The notes: generated from the sequence alone by a model not told the origin. DNA of 36,468 nucleotides from Acidobacteriota bacterium (GCA_014189895.1 BJFQ01000012.1:1-36468); one strand, 5' to 3'. Counted from the first letter of the stretch, positions 18,625-26,976 are shown. Numbers and translations: made by a program.

Positions 18625-19239
18625 TTATTGCTGACGAGGCCTCCAACCTTTTCCGGGGCCTTGGCTCATGCCGCCTTGATCTCGAGGGTCCATGCCTCGA
18701 CCCATACCGGGACGGCGGGGTTGCATGCGGTCTTGGAGTCGGTTCTTCAACTCATCGCGAAATTTTTGCATGCCCATGGTCACACGCATCTGCTGCATGG
18801 GATTAAGATCCGTTCGAAAACTTTGTTCAAACTTTGCTTGACTCACGATATCTCGCTCATGACGAAGGGCAAACCATTCGTCCACGAGGGGCTTTAACTT
18901 AGCATTCTTCTCTTCGATGGATCCGGAGCTCTTCATAATGTTTTCAATCTTAGGTTGGAGGGCTTGGATTTTGTCATTGAAGCCTTTCATTTCAACTTCA
19001 TGCGCCGCCATCTTTTTTTCCATGGAAGCCACTTGAGCGTCCGTCAGGTTGAGACTTTTTTGCATGCGTTTCATGAGGGCTTGACGCATTTTTCCTCGAA
19101 GATCACCCCGTCCTTGAGGGCCCATGCCTTGAGCCCTTCTTTCACGCATATTACCTAGGGCGGGTCGCGGGGGCTCGGGCGGCCGGTTGGCGTCTTGGAT
19201 CACCACGAAGGCGGCGGGTACGAGAAGAAGAGAGATCAT
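18625..19239 (-). CDS. Periplasmic Spy/CpxP/ZraP-like protein
   Basis: A 204-residue exported protein with a short hydrophobic signal (ISLLLVPAAFVVI). The long helical middle contains the LTxxQ-type motif LNLTDAQ (about residue 65), followed by charged amphipathic helices. The proline/arginine/glycine/methionine-rich tail (QPRRPGMGRGMDPR) is low complexity. Relatives (Spy, CpxP, ZraP and CnrX-like metal sensors) act as envelope chaperones or metal/stress sensors. A good AAGGAG lies 5 bases before the ATG. It is the third gene behind an ECF sigma factor and its probable anti-sigma, so it is likely both a target and a feedback component. The exact signal is unknown. Confidence 0.75.
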   Translation of the reverse strand: MISLLLVPAAFVVIQDANRPPEPPRPALGNMRERRAQGMGPQGRGDLRGKMRQALMKRMQKSLNLTDAQVASMEKKMAAHEVEMKGFNDKIQALQPKIENIMKSSGSIEEKNAKLKPLVDEWFALRHERDIVSQAKFEQSFRTDLNPMQQMRVTMGMQKFRDELKNRLQDRMQPRRPGMGRGMDPRDQGGMSQGPGKGWRPRQQ

Positions 19240-19273
19240 AAAGCTCCTTGATAGAAGAAGAAAGGATGAAAGA

Positions 19274-19849
19274 TTAAGGAAGATCGAAGTCAGTTAGGTC
19301 GGTCAAGTCGAGCTCGGCCCAAATGACTTCTACTTCCTTAGAGTCGAAATAATAAAGAAAGGTTGAAAGTTCATCCGAATGGGTTAAATCGAACTCCGTC
19401 GGGAGCCAGTCTGGGCTGAACGGATCAGAAGAAAGGCTTTCCTCAAGTAAGGTCGGCGCCTCTAGGGAGGTCGCGACCAGCGAAGCATCTTCATGACCTT
19501 GCCCTAATCCCACCGGTTCCAGTACCTGGAGTCCGAATGTCACGATCAGAAGGGCGGCGGCCGGAGCGAGCCAACTTCGCCAATCAGCCATCGGGAGCGA
19601 TCGATGAAGTTGTGGCGGTGAGGGGGGTAGTTGGCGAACGACGCGCATCGCCAATTCTTGAAAATAATGATCCGGCTTAGCAGTGTCCGCAAGATGGGCG
19701 GGCGGATCCGCTTCGGCCAGCAACAGGACGTGCGCAATACGGCAGGAGGCACAAGAGGCCCGATGAGATTGAATCTCGGTCGTCCAGCAATAGGGGTCTT
19801 GTTCCAAAAGAGTTTGGAATTGTTCACAGGTGAGGGAGATCAGCGTCAT
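19274..19849 (-). CDS. Probable anti-sigma factor with zinc-finger motif
   Basis: A 191-residue protein. The cytoplasmic N-terminus carries HRASCASC (H-x3-C-x2-C, about residues 29-36), the zinc-binding signature of ZAS-type anti-sigma factors. One membrane segment (WLAPAAALLIVTFGLQVL, about residues 92-110) follows. The periplasmic tail is strikingly acidic and rich in Leu, Asp, Thr and Ser (ends LDLTDLTDFDLP). The start overlaps the sigma-factor stop by ATGA, so the two are translationally coupled, as expected for a sigma/anti-sigma pair. The assignment rests on the motif, topology and position. Confidence 0.8.
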   Translation of the reverse strand: MTLISLTCEQFQTLLEQDPYCWTTEIQSHRASCASCRIAHVLLLAEADPPAHLADTAKPDHYFQELAMRVVRQLPPSPPQLHRSLPMADWRSWLAPAAALLIVTFGLQVLEPVGLGQGHEDASLVATSLEAPTLLEESLSSDPFSPDWLPTEFDLTHSDELSTFLYYFDSKEVEVIWAELDLTDLTDFDLP

Positions 19850-20439
19850 TTTTTGGGTTTTCCGAGGGACTGACTAAGGTGACGAATGGCATGATGGATG
19901 TGCGATTTAATACTTCCGACCGAGGTGCCCATTGCTTGAGCGATGGTTTCGTAGTTGTTACCCGTCTCAAGTCGGAGCCTTAGGGCTTCTTGTTGGCGAG
20001 GAGGGAGTTGCGCCAGGGCTTCTCGCAAAAGCATGAGTTGCTCCTCGTCTAGCGCTTGGTCGAATTGAGTTTCGGCTTGGAGAAGGGCCGGGTGTTCTCC
20101 AAGTGCTTCAGCGTGCGCATCAAGACTGGTATCCATGCTTCGTTTACGCGTCAGATGATTCAAAGATTGGCGAATCGTAACGGTAATGAGCCAGGTTCGA
20201 AAAGACGATTCAAATCGAAACCCTGAAAGACTTTTAAAGACACGTAAAAAAGTCTCTTGGACGACATCATCGGCATCGTGATGATTTTTGAGGATCGAAA
20301 AAGCTTTGCCGTAGACGTCGCGTGAGAAACGCTGAATGAGTTGAGAAAGAGCTTCTTGATCGCCGGCCTGGGCGCGACGAACCCAATCATTGATTTCGGG
20401 ACCATGATAAGACCCGGATGGGTAGGAATCAGAACTCAT
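19846..20439 (-). CDS. ECF-type RNA polymerase sigma factor (RpoE-like)
   Basis: A 197-residue sigma-70 family member with only regions 2 and 4. Region 2 is visible in DVYGKAFSILKNHHDADDVVQETFLRVFKSL, and region 4 in LPPRQQEALRLRLETGNNYETIAQAMGTSVGSIKSHIHHA. I chose the ATG at 20439 because upstream in-frame codons would add about 70 residues unrelated to the family. There is no Shine-Dalgarno sequence. A TATCTT hexamer lies 6 bases before the ATG, again suggesting a leaderless start. It is first in the operon with the anti-sigma and Spy-like genes and probably directs an envelope-stress response and its own transcription. Confidence 0.92.
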   Translation of the reverse strand: MSSDSYPSGSYHGPEINDWVRRAQAGDQEALSQLIQRFSRDVYGKAFSILKNHHDADDVVQETFLRVFKSLSGFRFESSFRTWLITVTIRQSLNHLTRKRSMDTSLDAHAEALGEHPALLQAETQFDQALDEEQLMLLREALAQLPPRQQEALRLRLETGNNYETIAQAMGTSVGSIKSHIHHAIRHLSQSLGKPKK

Positions 20440-20505
20440 AATGTGAAGATACCAAGCGGGGGCCTTCAAAAGATGGGCACTATATCCCTCATAGTCCTTA
20501 GACCC

Positions 20506-20553
20506 TATAATCTTCCTAGGGTTGAGCCCTAAGAAGGCCTCGATGTAAGGCCT
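20506..20553 (+). promoter_or_regulatory. hpt promoter -10 and structured leader
   Basis: A consensus TATAAT lies at 20506-20511, without a good -35. It is followed by two short inverted repeats: TAGGG-TTGAG-CCCTA (20517-20531) and AGGCCT-(7)-AGGCCT (20535-20553). The second ends directly before the GGAAAGGA ribosome-binding site and could hinder translation. The hairpins are short, so a regulatory role is inference. Confidence 0.4.
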
Positions 20554-20568
20554 GGAAAGGAAACACTT

Positions 20569-21090
20569 ATGGTCGCCTCGATAAAGCCCCTGATGACCGC
20601 TGAAGTTCTGCACCAGCGTGTCCAAGAACTGGGTCAGCAGTTGAGTCAAGCCTATGAAGGGCAGTTCCCTATTCTTCTCGGTTTGCTTAAAGGCGTCGTC
20701 CCTTTCTATGCGGACTTAGCCCGTGCGATGACCGTCGACCTTGAAATGCAATTCATGCAAGTGAGTAGTTACGGGACGGGCACGACTAGTTCGGGCAAAC
20801 TCAACATTCGCCAAGATCTCACGACCAACATCGAGCATCGCTCCATCATCTTAGTGGACGATATTATGGACACCGGGTTAACGCTGTTTGAAATTAAAGA
20901 ATATTTATTCAAACGGGGTGCCCAAGAGGTCAAGATCTGCACCCTCTTAGATAAACCTTCGCGACGCCAGTTCCCGATCCACCCCGACTATCTTGGCTTT
21001 GAAATCCCCGATCATTTTGTGGTGGGGTATGGATTAGATTACCAAGAACGTTTTCGTAACTTACCGTACGTAGGGATTTACACACCGTGA
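20569..21090 (+). CDS. hpt: Hypoxanthine phosphoribosyltransferase
   Basis: Purine-salvage enzyme that joins hypoxanthine or guanine to PRPP. The PRPP-binding loop is IILVDDIMDTGLTL (about residues 95-108). KICTLLDKPSRR and the base-binding VVGYGLDYQERFRNLPYVG at the C-terminus complete the family signature. The length of 173 residues is typical. The start follows a GAAAGGAAA ribosome-binding site. The stop overlaps the lptE-like gene as GTGA, so hpt heads an hpt-lptE-holA operon. Confidence 0.95.
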   Translation: MVASIKPLMTAEVLHQRVQELGQQLSQAYEGQFPILLGLLKGVVPFYADLARAMTVDLEMQFMQVSSYGTGTTSSGKLNIRQDLTTNIEHRSIILVDDIMDTGLTLFEIKEYLFKRGAQEVKICTLLDKPSRRQFPIHPDYLGFEIPDHFVVGYGLDYQERFRNLPYVGIYTP

Positions 21091-21629
21091 TTAAAAAAAT
21101 CCTCCTTCTGACCAGTCTTTTGGGAATGAGTTGTGGCTATCAGCGACTCGATCGTATGCCTCAACGCAACGACCTTATTCCTCCCGGCGATATAGTAGAG
21201 GTTGCGACCTTTACGAATGCCACCTCACGCCAAGGCATCGAGAGTCTTTTCACCGAAGCCTTACGGTACCAAATTACGAAGTCCACGCCATGGAAACTGG
21301 CCCAGAACCCCAATGAATCGCAATGGATTCTTCGAGGGAACATTGATCGCTGGGATACCCGTTCCTTGTCTATTAACTTAGGGCAGGGGCTTACGACGAG
21401 TAGCGCGGGTTCTCCTACGCGCGTGGAAGTGGTGATCGTCGCCTCACTAGATTTAGTGGATCGAAAAACGGGAACCATTGTCTTCTCACGTCGGGGTCTT
21501 ACATTTTCGAACCAATATCGTGTCGATCAGAATTTTTTGAATTTTATTAATTCCGAAGATCAAACTTTTCGATCACTCTCCAAAGACTTCTCACAAAGTT
21601 TCCTTATTCAATTTCTTGAAGCACGTTAG
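21087..21629 (+). CDS. lptE: LptE-like LPS-assembly lipoprotein
   Basis: A 180-residue lipoprotein with signal peptide and lipobox (LGMSC, Cys at about residue 16) followed by GYQ. The body has the LptE pattern: a strand around VEVATFTNATSRQGIESLFTEALRYQI, then repeated strands (WILRGNIDRW, VVIVASLDLVD, GTIVFSRRGLTFSNQYRVD) and a final helix. LptE plugs the LptD barrel that inserts lipopolysaccharide into the outer membrane. Immediate coupling to holA, as in many Gram-negatives (lptE-holA), supports the call. The GTG start overlaps the hpt stop. Confidence 0.82.
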   Translation: MIKKILLLTSLLGMSCGYQRLDRMPQRNDLIPPGDIVEVATFTNATSRQGIESLFTEALRYQITKSTPWKLAQNPNESQWILRGNIDRWDTRSLSINLGQGLTTSSAGSPTRVEVVIVASLDLVDRKTGTIVFSRRGLTFSNQYRVDQNFLNFINSEDQTFRSLSKDFSQSFLIQFLEAR

Positions 21630-21635
21630 GGCGCA

Positions 21636-22646
21636 ATGTCAACCTGGACCGAACATACCTTTGCTCTGATTCATGGTGAGGATGCTGATGAACGTCAGCG
21701 CCTCATCGCGAACTGGAAAGCGAAGCATGTGGATACCACCTGGGGTGAATTCGGACTGCGTGTATGTTCAGAACAAGCGACCTGGGCGGATATTTTTCAA
21801 GCCCTGAATGAACCTCCTCCCATGGGAGCGGATACCGTGGCCGTGATCGCACCCTCCCTAGGAGATTTGCTGCTGAAAAAAGAGATTCCGGAAGCCATGG
21901 CGCGATTGCTCCAGAATCCACCGACCCATCAACGTTTCCTAGGCGTGGCCTTTGGGACCATCACGGAAGCGAAGGGGCGTGGGCTCGGTCGGGCTCCCTG
22001 GACCCAGTGGATCAAACAAGGTCGTGTCCATAAAGTGGGTGAACTCGCTCCCAAGGACGCTCCCGGTTTCGCTCAGCAGTTAGCCCAAACACTCGGTTTG
22101 AAACTTCCTTTCGATGCCGCGCAATTCTTAATTCAACAAGTGGGTCCTCATCCCGCGCTGATCCGTCGAACCCTTGAAGTGCTCGATTTAGTCTGTACCT
22201 CCCGAGCGGTTTCAATGGTCGAAGTTCAGCACGTGACGTTTCGTCTGGAAGCTCAGAGTGGATTTGCCTGGAGTAAGGCATGGAAGTCCGGTCACCTCTC
22301 AGCCGCGCTTGAAGCCCTTCAGAAATCTTTTGACGACAAAGAAGAGCCCGTCAAACTCCTCGGACAAGCTCGCCTCGAAGTTGAACGCGTGGCCCGCTAC
22401 CTAGAAGCCCAAGAGCAACGCATTGCCCCCCAAGACCTTCCGGATTTCTTAGGCCTGAGTCCTCGCCAAGCTTTCTTGATCGAAGATATTCGTCGTGTCG
22501 GCACTCGCCTACGACTCCAAGATGTCCAATCGCTGCTCCACAAATTGTCCCAGTGTGATCGGGACATCAAAGGCCTCGCCCTTGCCGGAGCCCGGACACC
22601 GCTTTTAGATCTGACCCTCGCGCTATCCCGCGCATGGGCTCGTTAA
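21636..22646 (+). CDS. holA: DNA polymerase III delta subunit
   Basis: Clamp-loader subunit that opens the beta sliding clamp. Sequence conservation in this family is low. The 336-residue length, the N-terminal 'ALIHGEDADERQRLI' start (replacing the usual 'Y.l.G.e.fl...'), a central PPTHQRFLGVAFGTITEAKG segment and a helical C-terminal collar (EEPVKLLGQARLEVERVARYL, then LHKLSQCDRDIKG) fit HolA. The last motif corresponds to the conserved 'l...D..iK' helix. It starts 6 bases after the LptE-like gene, the usual neighbour of holA. Confidence 0.87.
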   Translation: MSTWTEHTFALIHGEDADERQRLIANWKAKHVDTTWGEFGLRVCSEQATWADIFQALNEPPPMGADTVAVIAPSLGDLLLKKEIPEAMARLLQNPPTHQRFLGVAFGTITEAKGRGLGRAPWTQWIKQGRVHKVGELAPKDAPGFAQQLAQTLGLKLPFDAAQFLIQQVGPHPALIRRTLEVLDLVCTSRAVSMVEVQHVTFRLEAQSGFAWSKAWKSGHLSAALEALQKSFDDKEEPVKLLGQARLEVERVARYLEAQEQRIAPQDLPDFLGLSPRQAFLIEDIRRVGTRLRLQDVQSLLHKLSQCDRDIKGLALAGARTPLLDLTLALSRAWAR

Positions 22647-22725
22647 GGGCACCCGGGAAACACGGTCTTGAGTCTCGCGGACGACAGGGAGACAATAGAA
22701 AAGGAAGCTCACTCAAAAGGGAATC

Positions 22726-23706
22726 ATGTCGGAATGCATTCTGCCCCATTTGACGTCTCAGCAGGTTGTTGAGGACAAATCCCTTTTACCTAAAGATTGG
22801 GCCTTCCAATTCAAGGATCCTACTTTAGCCGGTTTTCATCTCGCCGTTCTTGAATTGATTCGTCGCACCTCATCGCGTCTTCCTCAAGATGTCATTGACG
22901 CCTTGGTACGGGGTCGCGACGCAGAGTCTCCGGATTCGCGTGCCTTCAATACATTGAACGACATGGTTAAAAATATTTTATTAGCCGATGGGCATGTCAC
23001 GCCCTTGTGCCAAGATACGGGCACAATTATTTTTTACGTCAAACATCCCACGGGACTTTCTCAGCTCGCCCTTAAACACCAGATTCGTCAGGCGGTCGTC
23101 GAAGGCACAGAGCGCGTGTGGCTCCGTCCCAATTGCGTGGAGAGTCTCTCGGGAAAAAATACGGGGACGAATCTCGATCCCTTTGCCGAAGGTCACCCTG
23201 TCATTCACTTTGAGGAATGGGATCGTCCTGAGCTCGAAGTGGGTTTGATGCTGAAAGGGGGCGGATGTGAAAATGTCGGCGCCCAATATCGATTACCGGA
23301 TGTTCATCTGGGCGCCGGTCGCGATATCTCGGGGGTTCGAAAATGTATTATCGATGCCGTGATGAAAGCTCAAGGCCAGGGCTGTTCCCCGGGTATTTTA
23401 GGCGTCGCGATTGGTGGCGATCGGGTGACGGGCTATGAACACAGCAAGGCCATGCTCATGCGCACGTTGGGAGCGCCGCATCCGCACGCAGCTCTGACTC
23501 AACTAGAAGCCGATCTCACCCGGGATCTTAATACTTTAGGTATTGGGCCCATGGGGTACGGCGGCAAGACGACGGTCCTAGGACTCTTCATCGATGAACT
23601 CTACCGACATCCGGCCAGTTTCTTTGTTTCGGTTTCTTATATGTGTTGGTCCTCGCGTCGTCGCATCTTGACGTTAGACGCGCAGGGTCGTCCTCATTTC
23701 AATTAG
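22726..23706 (+). CDS. Class I fumarate hydratase, alpha (N-terminal) subunit
   Basis: Iron-sulfur subunit of a two-subunit class I fumarase or L-tartrate dehydratase-type enzyme, interconverting fumarate and malate. The cysteines that bind the [4Fe-4S] cluster are in PLCQDTGT, GGGCENVG and GQGCSPGILG. Other family blocks are PNCVESLSGKNTGTN and AIGGDRVTGYEHSKA. The length of 326 residues is slightly longer than average because of an N-terminal helix. A good AAAAGGGA precedes the ATG. The beta subunit follows after 6 bases. Which 2-hydroxy acid is the real substrate cannot be decided from sequence, but fumarate is most likely. Confidence 0.9.
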   Translation: MSECILPHLTSQQVVEDKSLLPKDWAFQFKDPTLAGFHLAVLELIRRTSSRLPQDVIDALVRGRDAESPDSRAFNTLNDMVKNILLADGHVTPLCQDTGTIIFYVKHPTGLSQLALKHQIRQAVVEGTERVWLRPNCVESLSGKNTGTNLDPFAEGHPVIHFEEWDRPELEVGLMLKGGGCENVGAQYRLPDVHLGAGRDISGVRKCIIDAVMKAQGQGCSPGILGVAIGGDRVTGYEHSKAMLMRTLGAPHPHAALTQLEADLTRDLNTLGIGPMGYGGKTTVLGLFIDELYRHPASFFVSVSYMCWSSRRRILTLDAQGRPHFN

Positions 23707-23712
23707 GCCACC

Positions 23713-24297
23713 ATGTTGCATCATCTAACGACTCCTCTCTCTGAAGCTACGGTTCGTCAACTCAAGGTGGGCGATGAAGTACTGTTGAGTGGTCGATTGG
23801 TGTTAAGTCGTGACGTAGGCCACAAGTACATGAAAGAGGAAAAGCCGGAATGGCTTAAACCCTTACTGAAAGACATGATTATTTATCATTGCGGCCCCGT
23901 GGTCCAACAACACCCCGATGGGTCGTGGACTTTTATTGCCGCTGGACCGACGACAAGTATTCGTGAAGAACCTTATCAGGCCGATGTGATTGGGCATTAC
24001 CAAGTCCGAGGAGTGATCGGTAAAGGCGGGATGGGGGCGCAAACCAGTCGCGGTCTTCAAGCTACAGGCGCCGTTTATCTTCATGCCACCGGAGGCGCCG
24101 GCACCTTATTAGCCAAGTGCGTCGAGCGGGTGGTCGAAGTGCACAAGCTGAAAGAATTCGGAAGCCCCGAAGCGTTTTGGGTCATTGAAGTCAAAGATTT
24201 TCCGGTCGTGGTCACGATGGATAGTCACGGCGCTTCTCTCCACGAGCAGGTGGCTCAGTCCAGTGCAAAGGTCGCTGAACAATTGATGCAGTCCTAA
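23713..24297 (+). CDS. Class I fumarate hydratase, beta (C-terminal) subunit
   Basis: Partner of the upstream alpha subunit. It is a 194-residue swivelling-domain protein with LLSGRLVLSRDVGHKYM at the start, the substrate-binding AAGPTTSIREEPYQADVI segment (canonical 'GPTTs.rM'), and GVIGKGGMG. In E. coli FumA these two parts are one polypeptide, whereas here they are separate genes, as in many anaerobes and thermophiles. The stop codon overlaps the prmC start as TAATG, so prmC is co-translated. Confidence 0.9.
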   Translation: MLHHLTTPLSEATVRQLKVGDEVLLSGRLVLSRDVGHKYMKEEKPEWLKPLLKDMIIYHCGPVVQQHPDGSWTFIAAGPTTSIREEPYQADVIGHYQVRGVIGKGGMGAQTSRGLQATGAVYLHATGGAGTLLAKCVERVVEVHKLKEFGSPEAFWVIEVKDFPVVVTMDSHGASLHEQVAQSSAKVAEQLMQS

Positions 24298-25142
24298 TGG
24301 ATTGGGATCATCTTCATCGACGTCTCCTCGAGACGCTGGAGGCCCTCACCTCGCCCGAGGAAGCTCGGGCCGAAGCACGGCTTTGGCTAGAAGATGGCTT
24401 CAAACGAGATCAAGCTTGGCTCACGCTTCACGGTGAAGATCCGGTCAATAGAGACGACCAGCAGCGATTCCACACGTGGCTTGAGCGAAGAAAAAGAAGA
24501 GAGCCTTGTCAGTATTTGTGGGGTTGGACCCTGTTTCGCAATCGACCGTTCCGGTGCGATCCCCGTGTTTTAATTCCACGACCGGAGACGGAACTCATCA
24601 TTGAAGAAGCCTTGGCTCGACGACCGGCCGAGACGCCGATCCGTGTATGGGATGTCGGCACAGGGAGTGGCATTATTGCTGTGACGCTCGCACTTGAGAC
24701 ACAATGGACCCTCACGGCTTCTGACGTTAGTCTCGATGCGCTGGCGTGTGCAAAAGAGAATGCCCTTCATCATCAAGTTACCCTTCAATTCGTAGAAGGA
24801 GATTTGTTGCAAGCGCATGGAGATCCGGTGGACCTGGTGATTTCTAATCTTCCCTATGTGAGTCCCCTGACGCAAGATCAGCTACAACCCGAATTGCATT
24901 TCGAGCCAGCCCTAGCGCTTTACGCACCTGAAGAGGGCTATGCTTTGGAAGAACGACTCCTGCGAGAAGGTAAGCACCGTTCGATCCCCCTCATGATTCT
25001 CGAGATCGGGGCGGGTCAGGCAGAGCGACTTAAGCACGTGGCGCGCGAGATCGGTTGGCCTCATGTTGAAACGAGTCACGATTGGAACGGCCATGATCGG
25101 GTTTTAGTGGTGGAACAACCGGTCTTTAAAATTGGTAAATAG
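24297..25142 (+). CDS. prmC: Release factor glutamine methyltransferase
   Basis: SAM-dependent enzyme that methylates the glutamine of the GGQ motif in peptide-chain release factors. The N-terminal helical domain leads to CQYLWGWTLFRNRPFRCDPRVLIPRPETE, a strong PrmC signature. Motif I is VWDVGTGSGIIAVTLAL. The catalytic motif reads SNLPYVS, whereas the family normally has NPPY, so the first proline is replaced by leucine (see finding). The length of 281 residues is typical. It starts on the fumarase beta stop and overlaps the convergent MipA-like gene by 17 bases. Confidence 0.9.
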   Translation: MDWDHLHRRLLETLEALTSPEEARAEARLWLEDGFKRDQAWLTLHGEDPVNRDDQQRFHTWLERRKRREPCQYLWGWTLFRNRPFRCDPRVLIPRPETELIIEEALARRPAETPIRVWDVGTGSGIIAVTLALETQWTLTASDVSLDALACAKENALHHQVTLQFVEGDLLQAHGDPVDLVISNLPYVSPLTQDQLQPELHFEPALALYAPEEGYALEERLLREGKHRSIPLMILEIGAGQAERLKHVAREIGWPHVETSHDWNGHDRVLVVEQPVFKIGK

Positions 25143-25830
25143 CCCCCACGACGGCCGTCATTTTGTCTGTTCGATTGACCAAGAGACTGCGTTTAGCTTC
25201 TCCTTGGAGTTGGGATAAACCCATGATTCCAATCAATGACCATCGAGGGGTCAGGGTATAAAAAGCGTTGATATTCAAACCCATACTCTTCAAGCCCGCG
25301 CCCGTCCCAAAAATATTTCGACCATAGGTTTCGTCCATCCATGCAACCACCACGGATGAGCGCAATCGAAGATCGGGGGTTTCCCATAAGGTGTAACGAA
25401 GATCACCCTCCCAAGAGAGCCCTCGGTTTTCCGTATTGCCCAAGCGTTGCTTGACCGAGAAGCCCGCATCCCATGTGCCCAAATCATAGATGGCATTGAG
25501 TTTTAATTCGGGCTGAATCGAGTCGGTCATTCGACGTTTATCAAAGCCAGCTCCGATGAACGCCCCATAAGACCATCGATCGCCGGATCGGAGACGGACG
25601 CCCAATCCTTCAATCGGGGAAAAAACAACGGGTCCGTAGCGGACCGAAAAATAAGGCACTACCCGGACTTGGGAACTGCCCGTTCCCTGGTAAGCCGAGG
25701 TCACAATGGAGGCTAAACCGGCATTGAAATTCCAAGCCCCCGTGGTGGGCGCATGGGACCAAGGATTAGTAGGTTGCCCTTGAAGCATGACGGGAAGTAT
25801 CAAGATGCCGAGAGATTTCATGAAATGCAT
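25126..25830 (-). CDS. MipA/OmpV-family outer-membrane protein
   Basis: A 234-residue beta-barrel candidate. A signal peptide (MKSLGILILPVMLQGQ) is followed by alternating amphipathic strands. The chain ends in YQF, the C-terminal aromatic signature of outer-membrane proteins. The pattern YQGTGSSQVRVVPYFSVRYG with a following GLGVRL and GAFIGAGFDKRR resembles MltA-interacting protein MipA/OmpV, which in E. coli scaffolds a murein hydrolase. AGGAG lies 5 bases before the ATG. It is transcribed alone, divergent from the nucleoside hydrolase gene. Confidence 0.72.
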   Translation of the reverse strand: MHFMKSLGILILPVMLQGQPTNPWSHAPTTGAWNFNAGLASIVTSAYQGTGSSQVRVVPYFSVRYGPVVFSPIEGLGVRLRSGDRWSYGAFIGAGFDKRRMTDSIQPELKLNAIYDLGTWDAGFSVKQRLGNTENRGLSWEGDLRYTLWETPDLRLRSSVVVAWMDETYGRNIFGTGAGLKSMGLNINAFYTLTPRWSLIGIMGLSQLQGEAKRSLLVNRTDKMTAVVGAIYQF

Positions 25831-25951
25831 AGAACTCCTAGAACGCGAAGAGCGAAAGAGTATCGGAATTTCTTATATTTAGTTTAACTGCAGAGACCGC
25901 CTCGGTTTTTTAATCGTCTTTGTGTGAAAATAGAAGATCAAGGGAGCTAGA

Positions 25952-26527
25952 GTGAATTATCTACTGGGAGCTTTCCCGCCTGAATTAGGCCCGTGGTTGA
26001 AAGATCCCCCTCGGGGATGGACAGCGCAGCTGACCGGGATCGGAGGGATGGAAGCGGGATTGACCGTCCAAGCCTTGCTACAGCATCATCCTGGCGCGCG
26101 CGTTTTATTTATAGGAACCTGCGGCGCGTTTGACCTTGAGCGGTATCCCTTGGGGACGATTGTAGAGATTCGCGAAGCAACGACTCGAAGTCTAGGAGAG
26201 GTTTCGGGAGACAGTTTCCATCCGCCTGAAGAAACCCTGCTTTGGCCTCAAAGTTGGTCCCTCGAGGTTTTTCCTCAAGTGCGGGCCGTCTGTCCTCCTG
26301 CCATCACCCACAGTGTATCGGGCGCTAAAGAGTTAGCCTCGTTCGGTGAGATCGAACATTTAGAAGCGGCAGCTATTTTTGCAGCGTGTCACCGTCTGTC
26401 GGTCCCCGTGACCGCCTGCCTGGTTGTGGCGAATGTCGTAGGACCAGAAGGTCATGAGCAATGGAAAACCTACCACCAAACCTTCATGGAAGAGCTCCGT
26501 TCAAAACTCTTGCCCCGACTGATTTAG
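25952..26527 (+). CDS. Nucleoside phosphorylase-like protein, possibly futalosine hydrolase
   Basis: A 191-residue member of the purine-nucleoside phosphorylase/UDP phosphorylase superfamily. The recognisable parts are LTGIGGMEAGLTVQAL, LFIGTCGAFD, the catalytic-glutamate region EIEHLEAAAIFAAC, and ACLVVANVVGPEGHEQW. The last segment has Asn where phosphorylases carry the 'SD' aspartate, and it is followed by a distal Trp. This resembles futalosine hydrolase (MqnB) of the alternative menaquinone pathway. No other mqn genes are present, so the specific function is tentative. GTG start with GGGAG 5 bases upstream. Its stop shares bases with the convergent rnhA stop. Confidence 0.65.
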   Translation: MNYLLGAFPPELGPWLKDPPRGWTAQLTGIGGMEAGLTVQALLQHHPGARVLFIGTCGAFDLERYPLGTIVEIREATTRSLGEVSGDSFHPPEETLLWPQSWSLEVFPQVRAVCPPAITHSVSGAKELASFGEIEHLEAAAIFAACHRLSVPVTACLVVANVVGPEGHEQWKTYHQTFMEELRSKLLPRLI

Positions 26528-26976
26528 GAAGAATGCGCCCAACGTTGCGCTTCGGTATTCGCTAAAAAGTCCACGCGTTCATTCTCGGGATGACCGGCAT
26601 GGCCTTTAACCCAATGGGTGGTGAGCTGGTGTCGGCTGGATTGACCGTCCAAACGCTGCCAGAGATCGAGATTCATCACCGTTTTACCGTCCGCTTTTTT
26701 CCATCCTTTGGCTTTCCATCCCGGCATCCACTCGCTCAACCCTTTCAGAACATACTCGCTGTCACAATAAATCGTCACTCGACTAGGCTCAGGGAGGCTC
26801 TCGAGCGCGTCAATCACCGCCAACAGTTCCATGCGATTGTTCGTGCTGGAGGGTTCGCCCCCCGTTCGAATGACGTCCGAACCGTCGCCCTCGCGAAGGA
26901 TGGAGGCCCAACCGCCTGGACCGGGATTGCCGAGACAGGCCCCGTCCGTGAAGAGTTGATAAGTGCGCGTCGTCAT
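26524..26976 (-). CDS. rnhA: Ribonuclease HI
   Basis: Degrades RNA in RNA-DNA hybrids (R-loops, Okazaki primers). The catalytic acidic residues are visible: Asp in LFTDGACLGNPGPGG, Glu in NRMELLAVIDAL, Asp in YCDSEYVLKG, and Asp in NERVDFLA. The basic protrusion GWKAKGWKKADG and the HWVKGHAGHPEN loop are typical of the bacterial type. The length of 150 residues is normal. GGTGG lies about 7 bases before the ATG. It is divergent from moaE, with 52 bases between starts. Confidence 0.96.
   Translation of the reverse strand: MTTRTYQLFTDGACLGNPGPGGWASILREGDGSDVIRTGGEPSSTNNRMELLAVIDALESLPEPSRVTIYCDSEYVLKGLSEWMPGWKAKGWKKADGKTVMNLDLWQRLDGQSSRHQLTTHWVKGHAGHPENERVDFLANTEAQRWAHSS

Noticed and set aside
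20440-20649. 70-residue N-terminal extension of the ECF sigma factor
   Set aside because: It runs into the hpt gene and leader, has no sigma-like sequence, and would make the protein unusually long.
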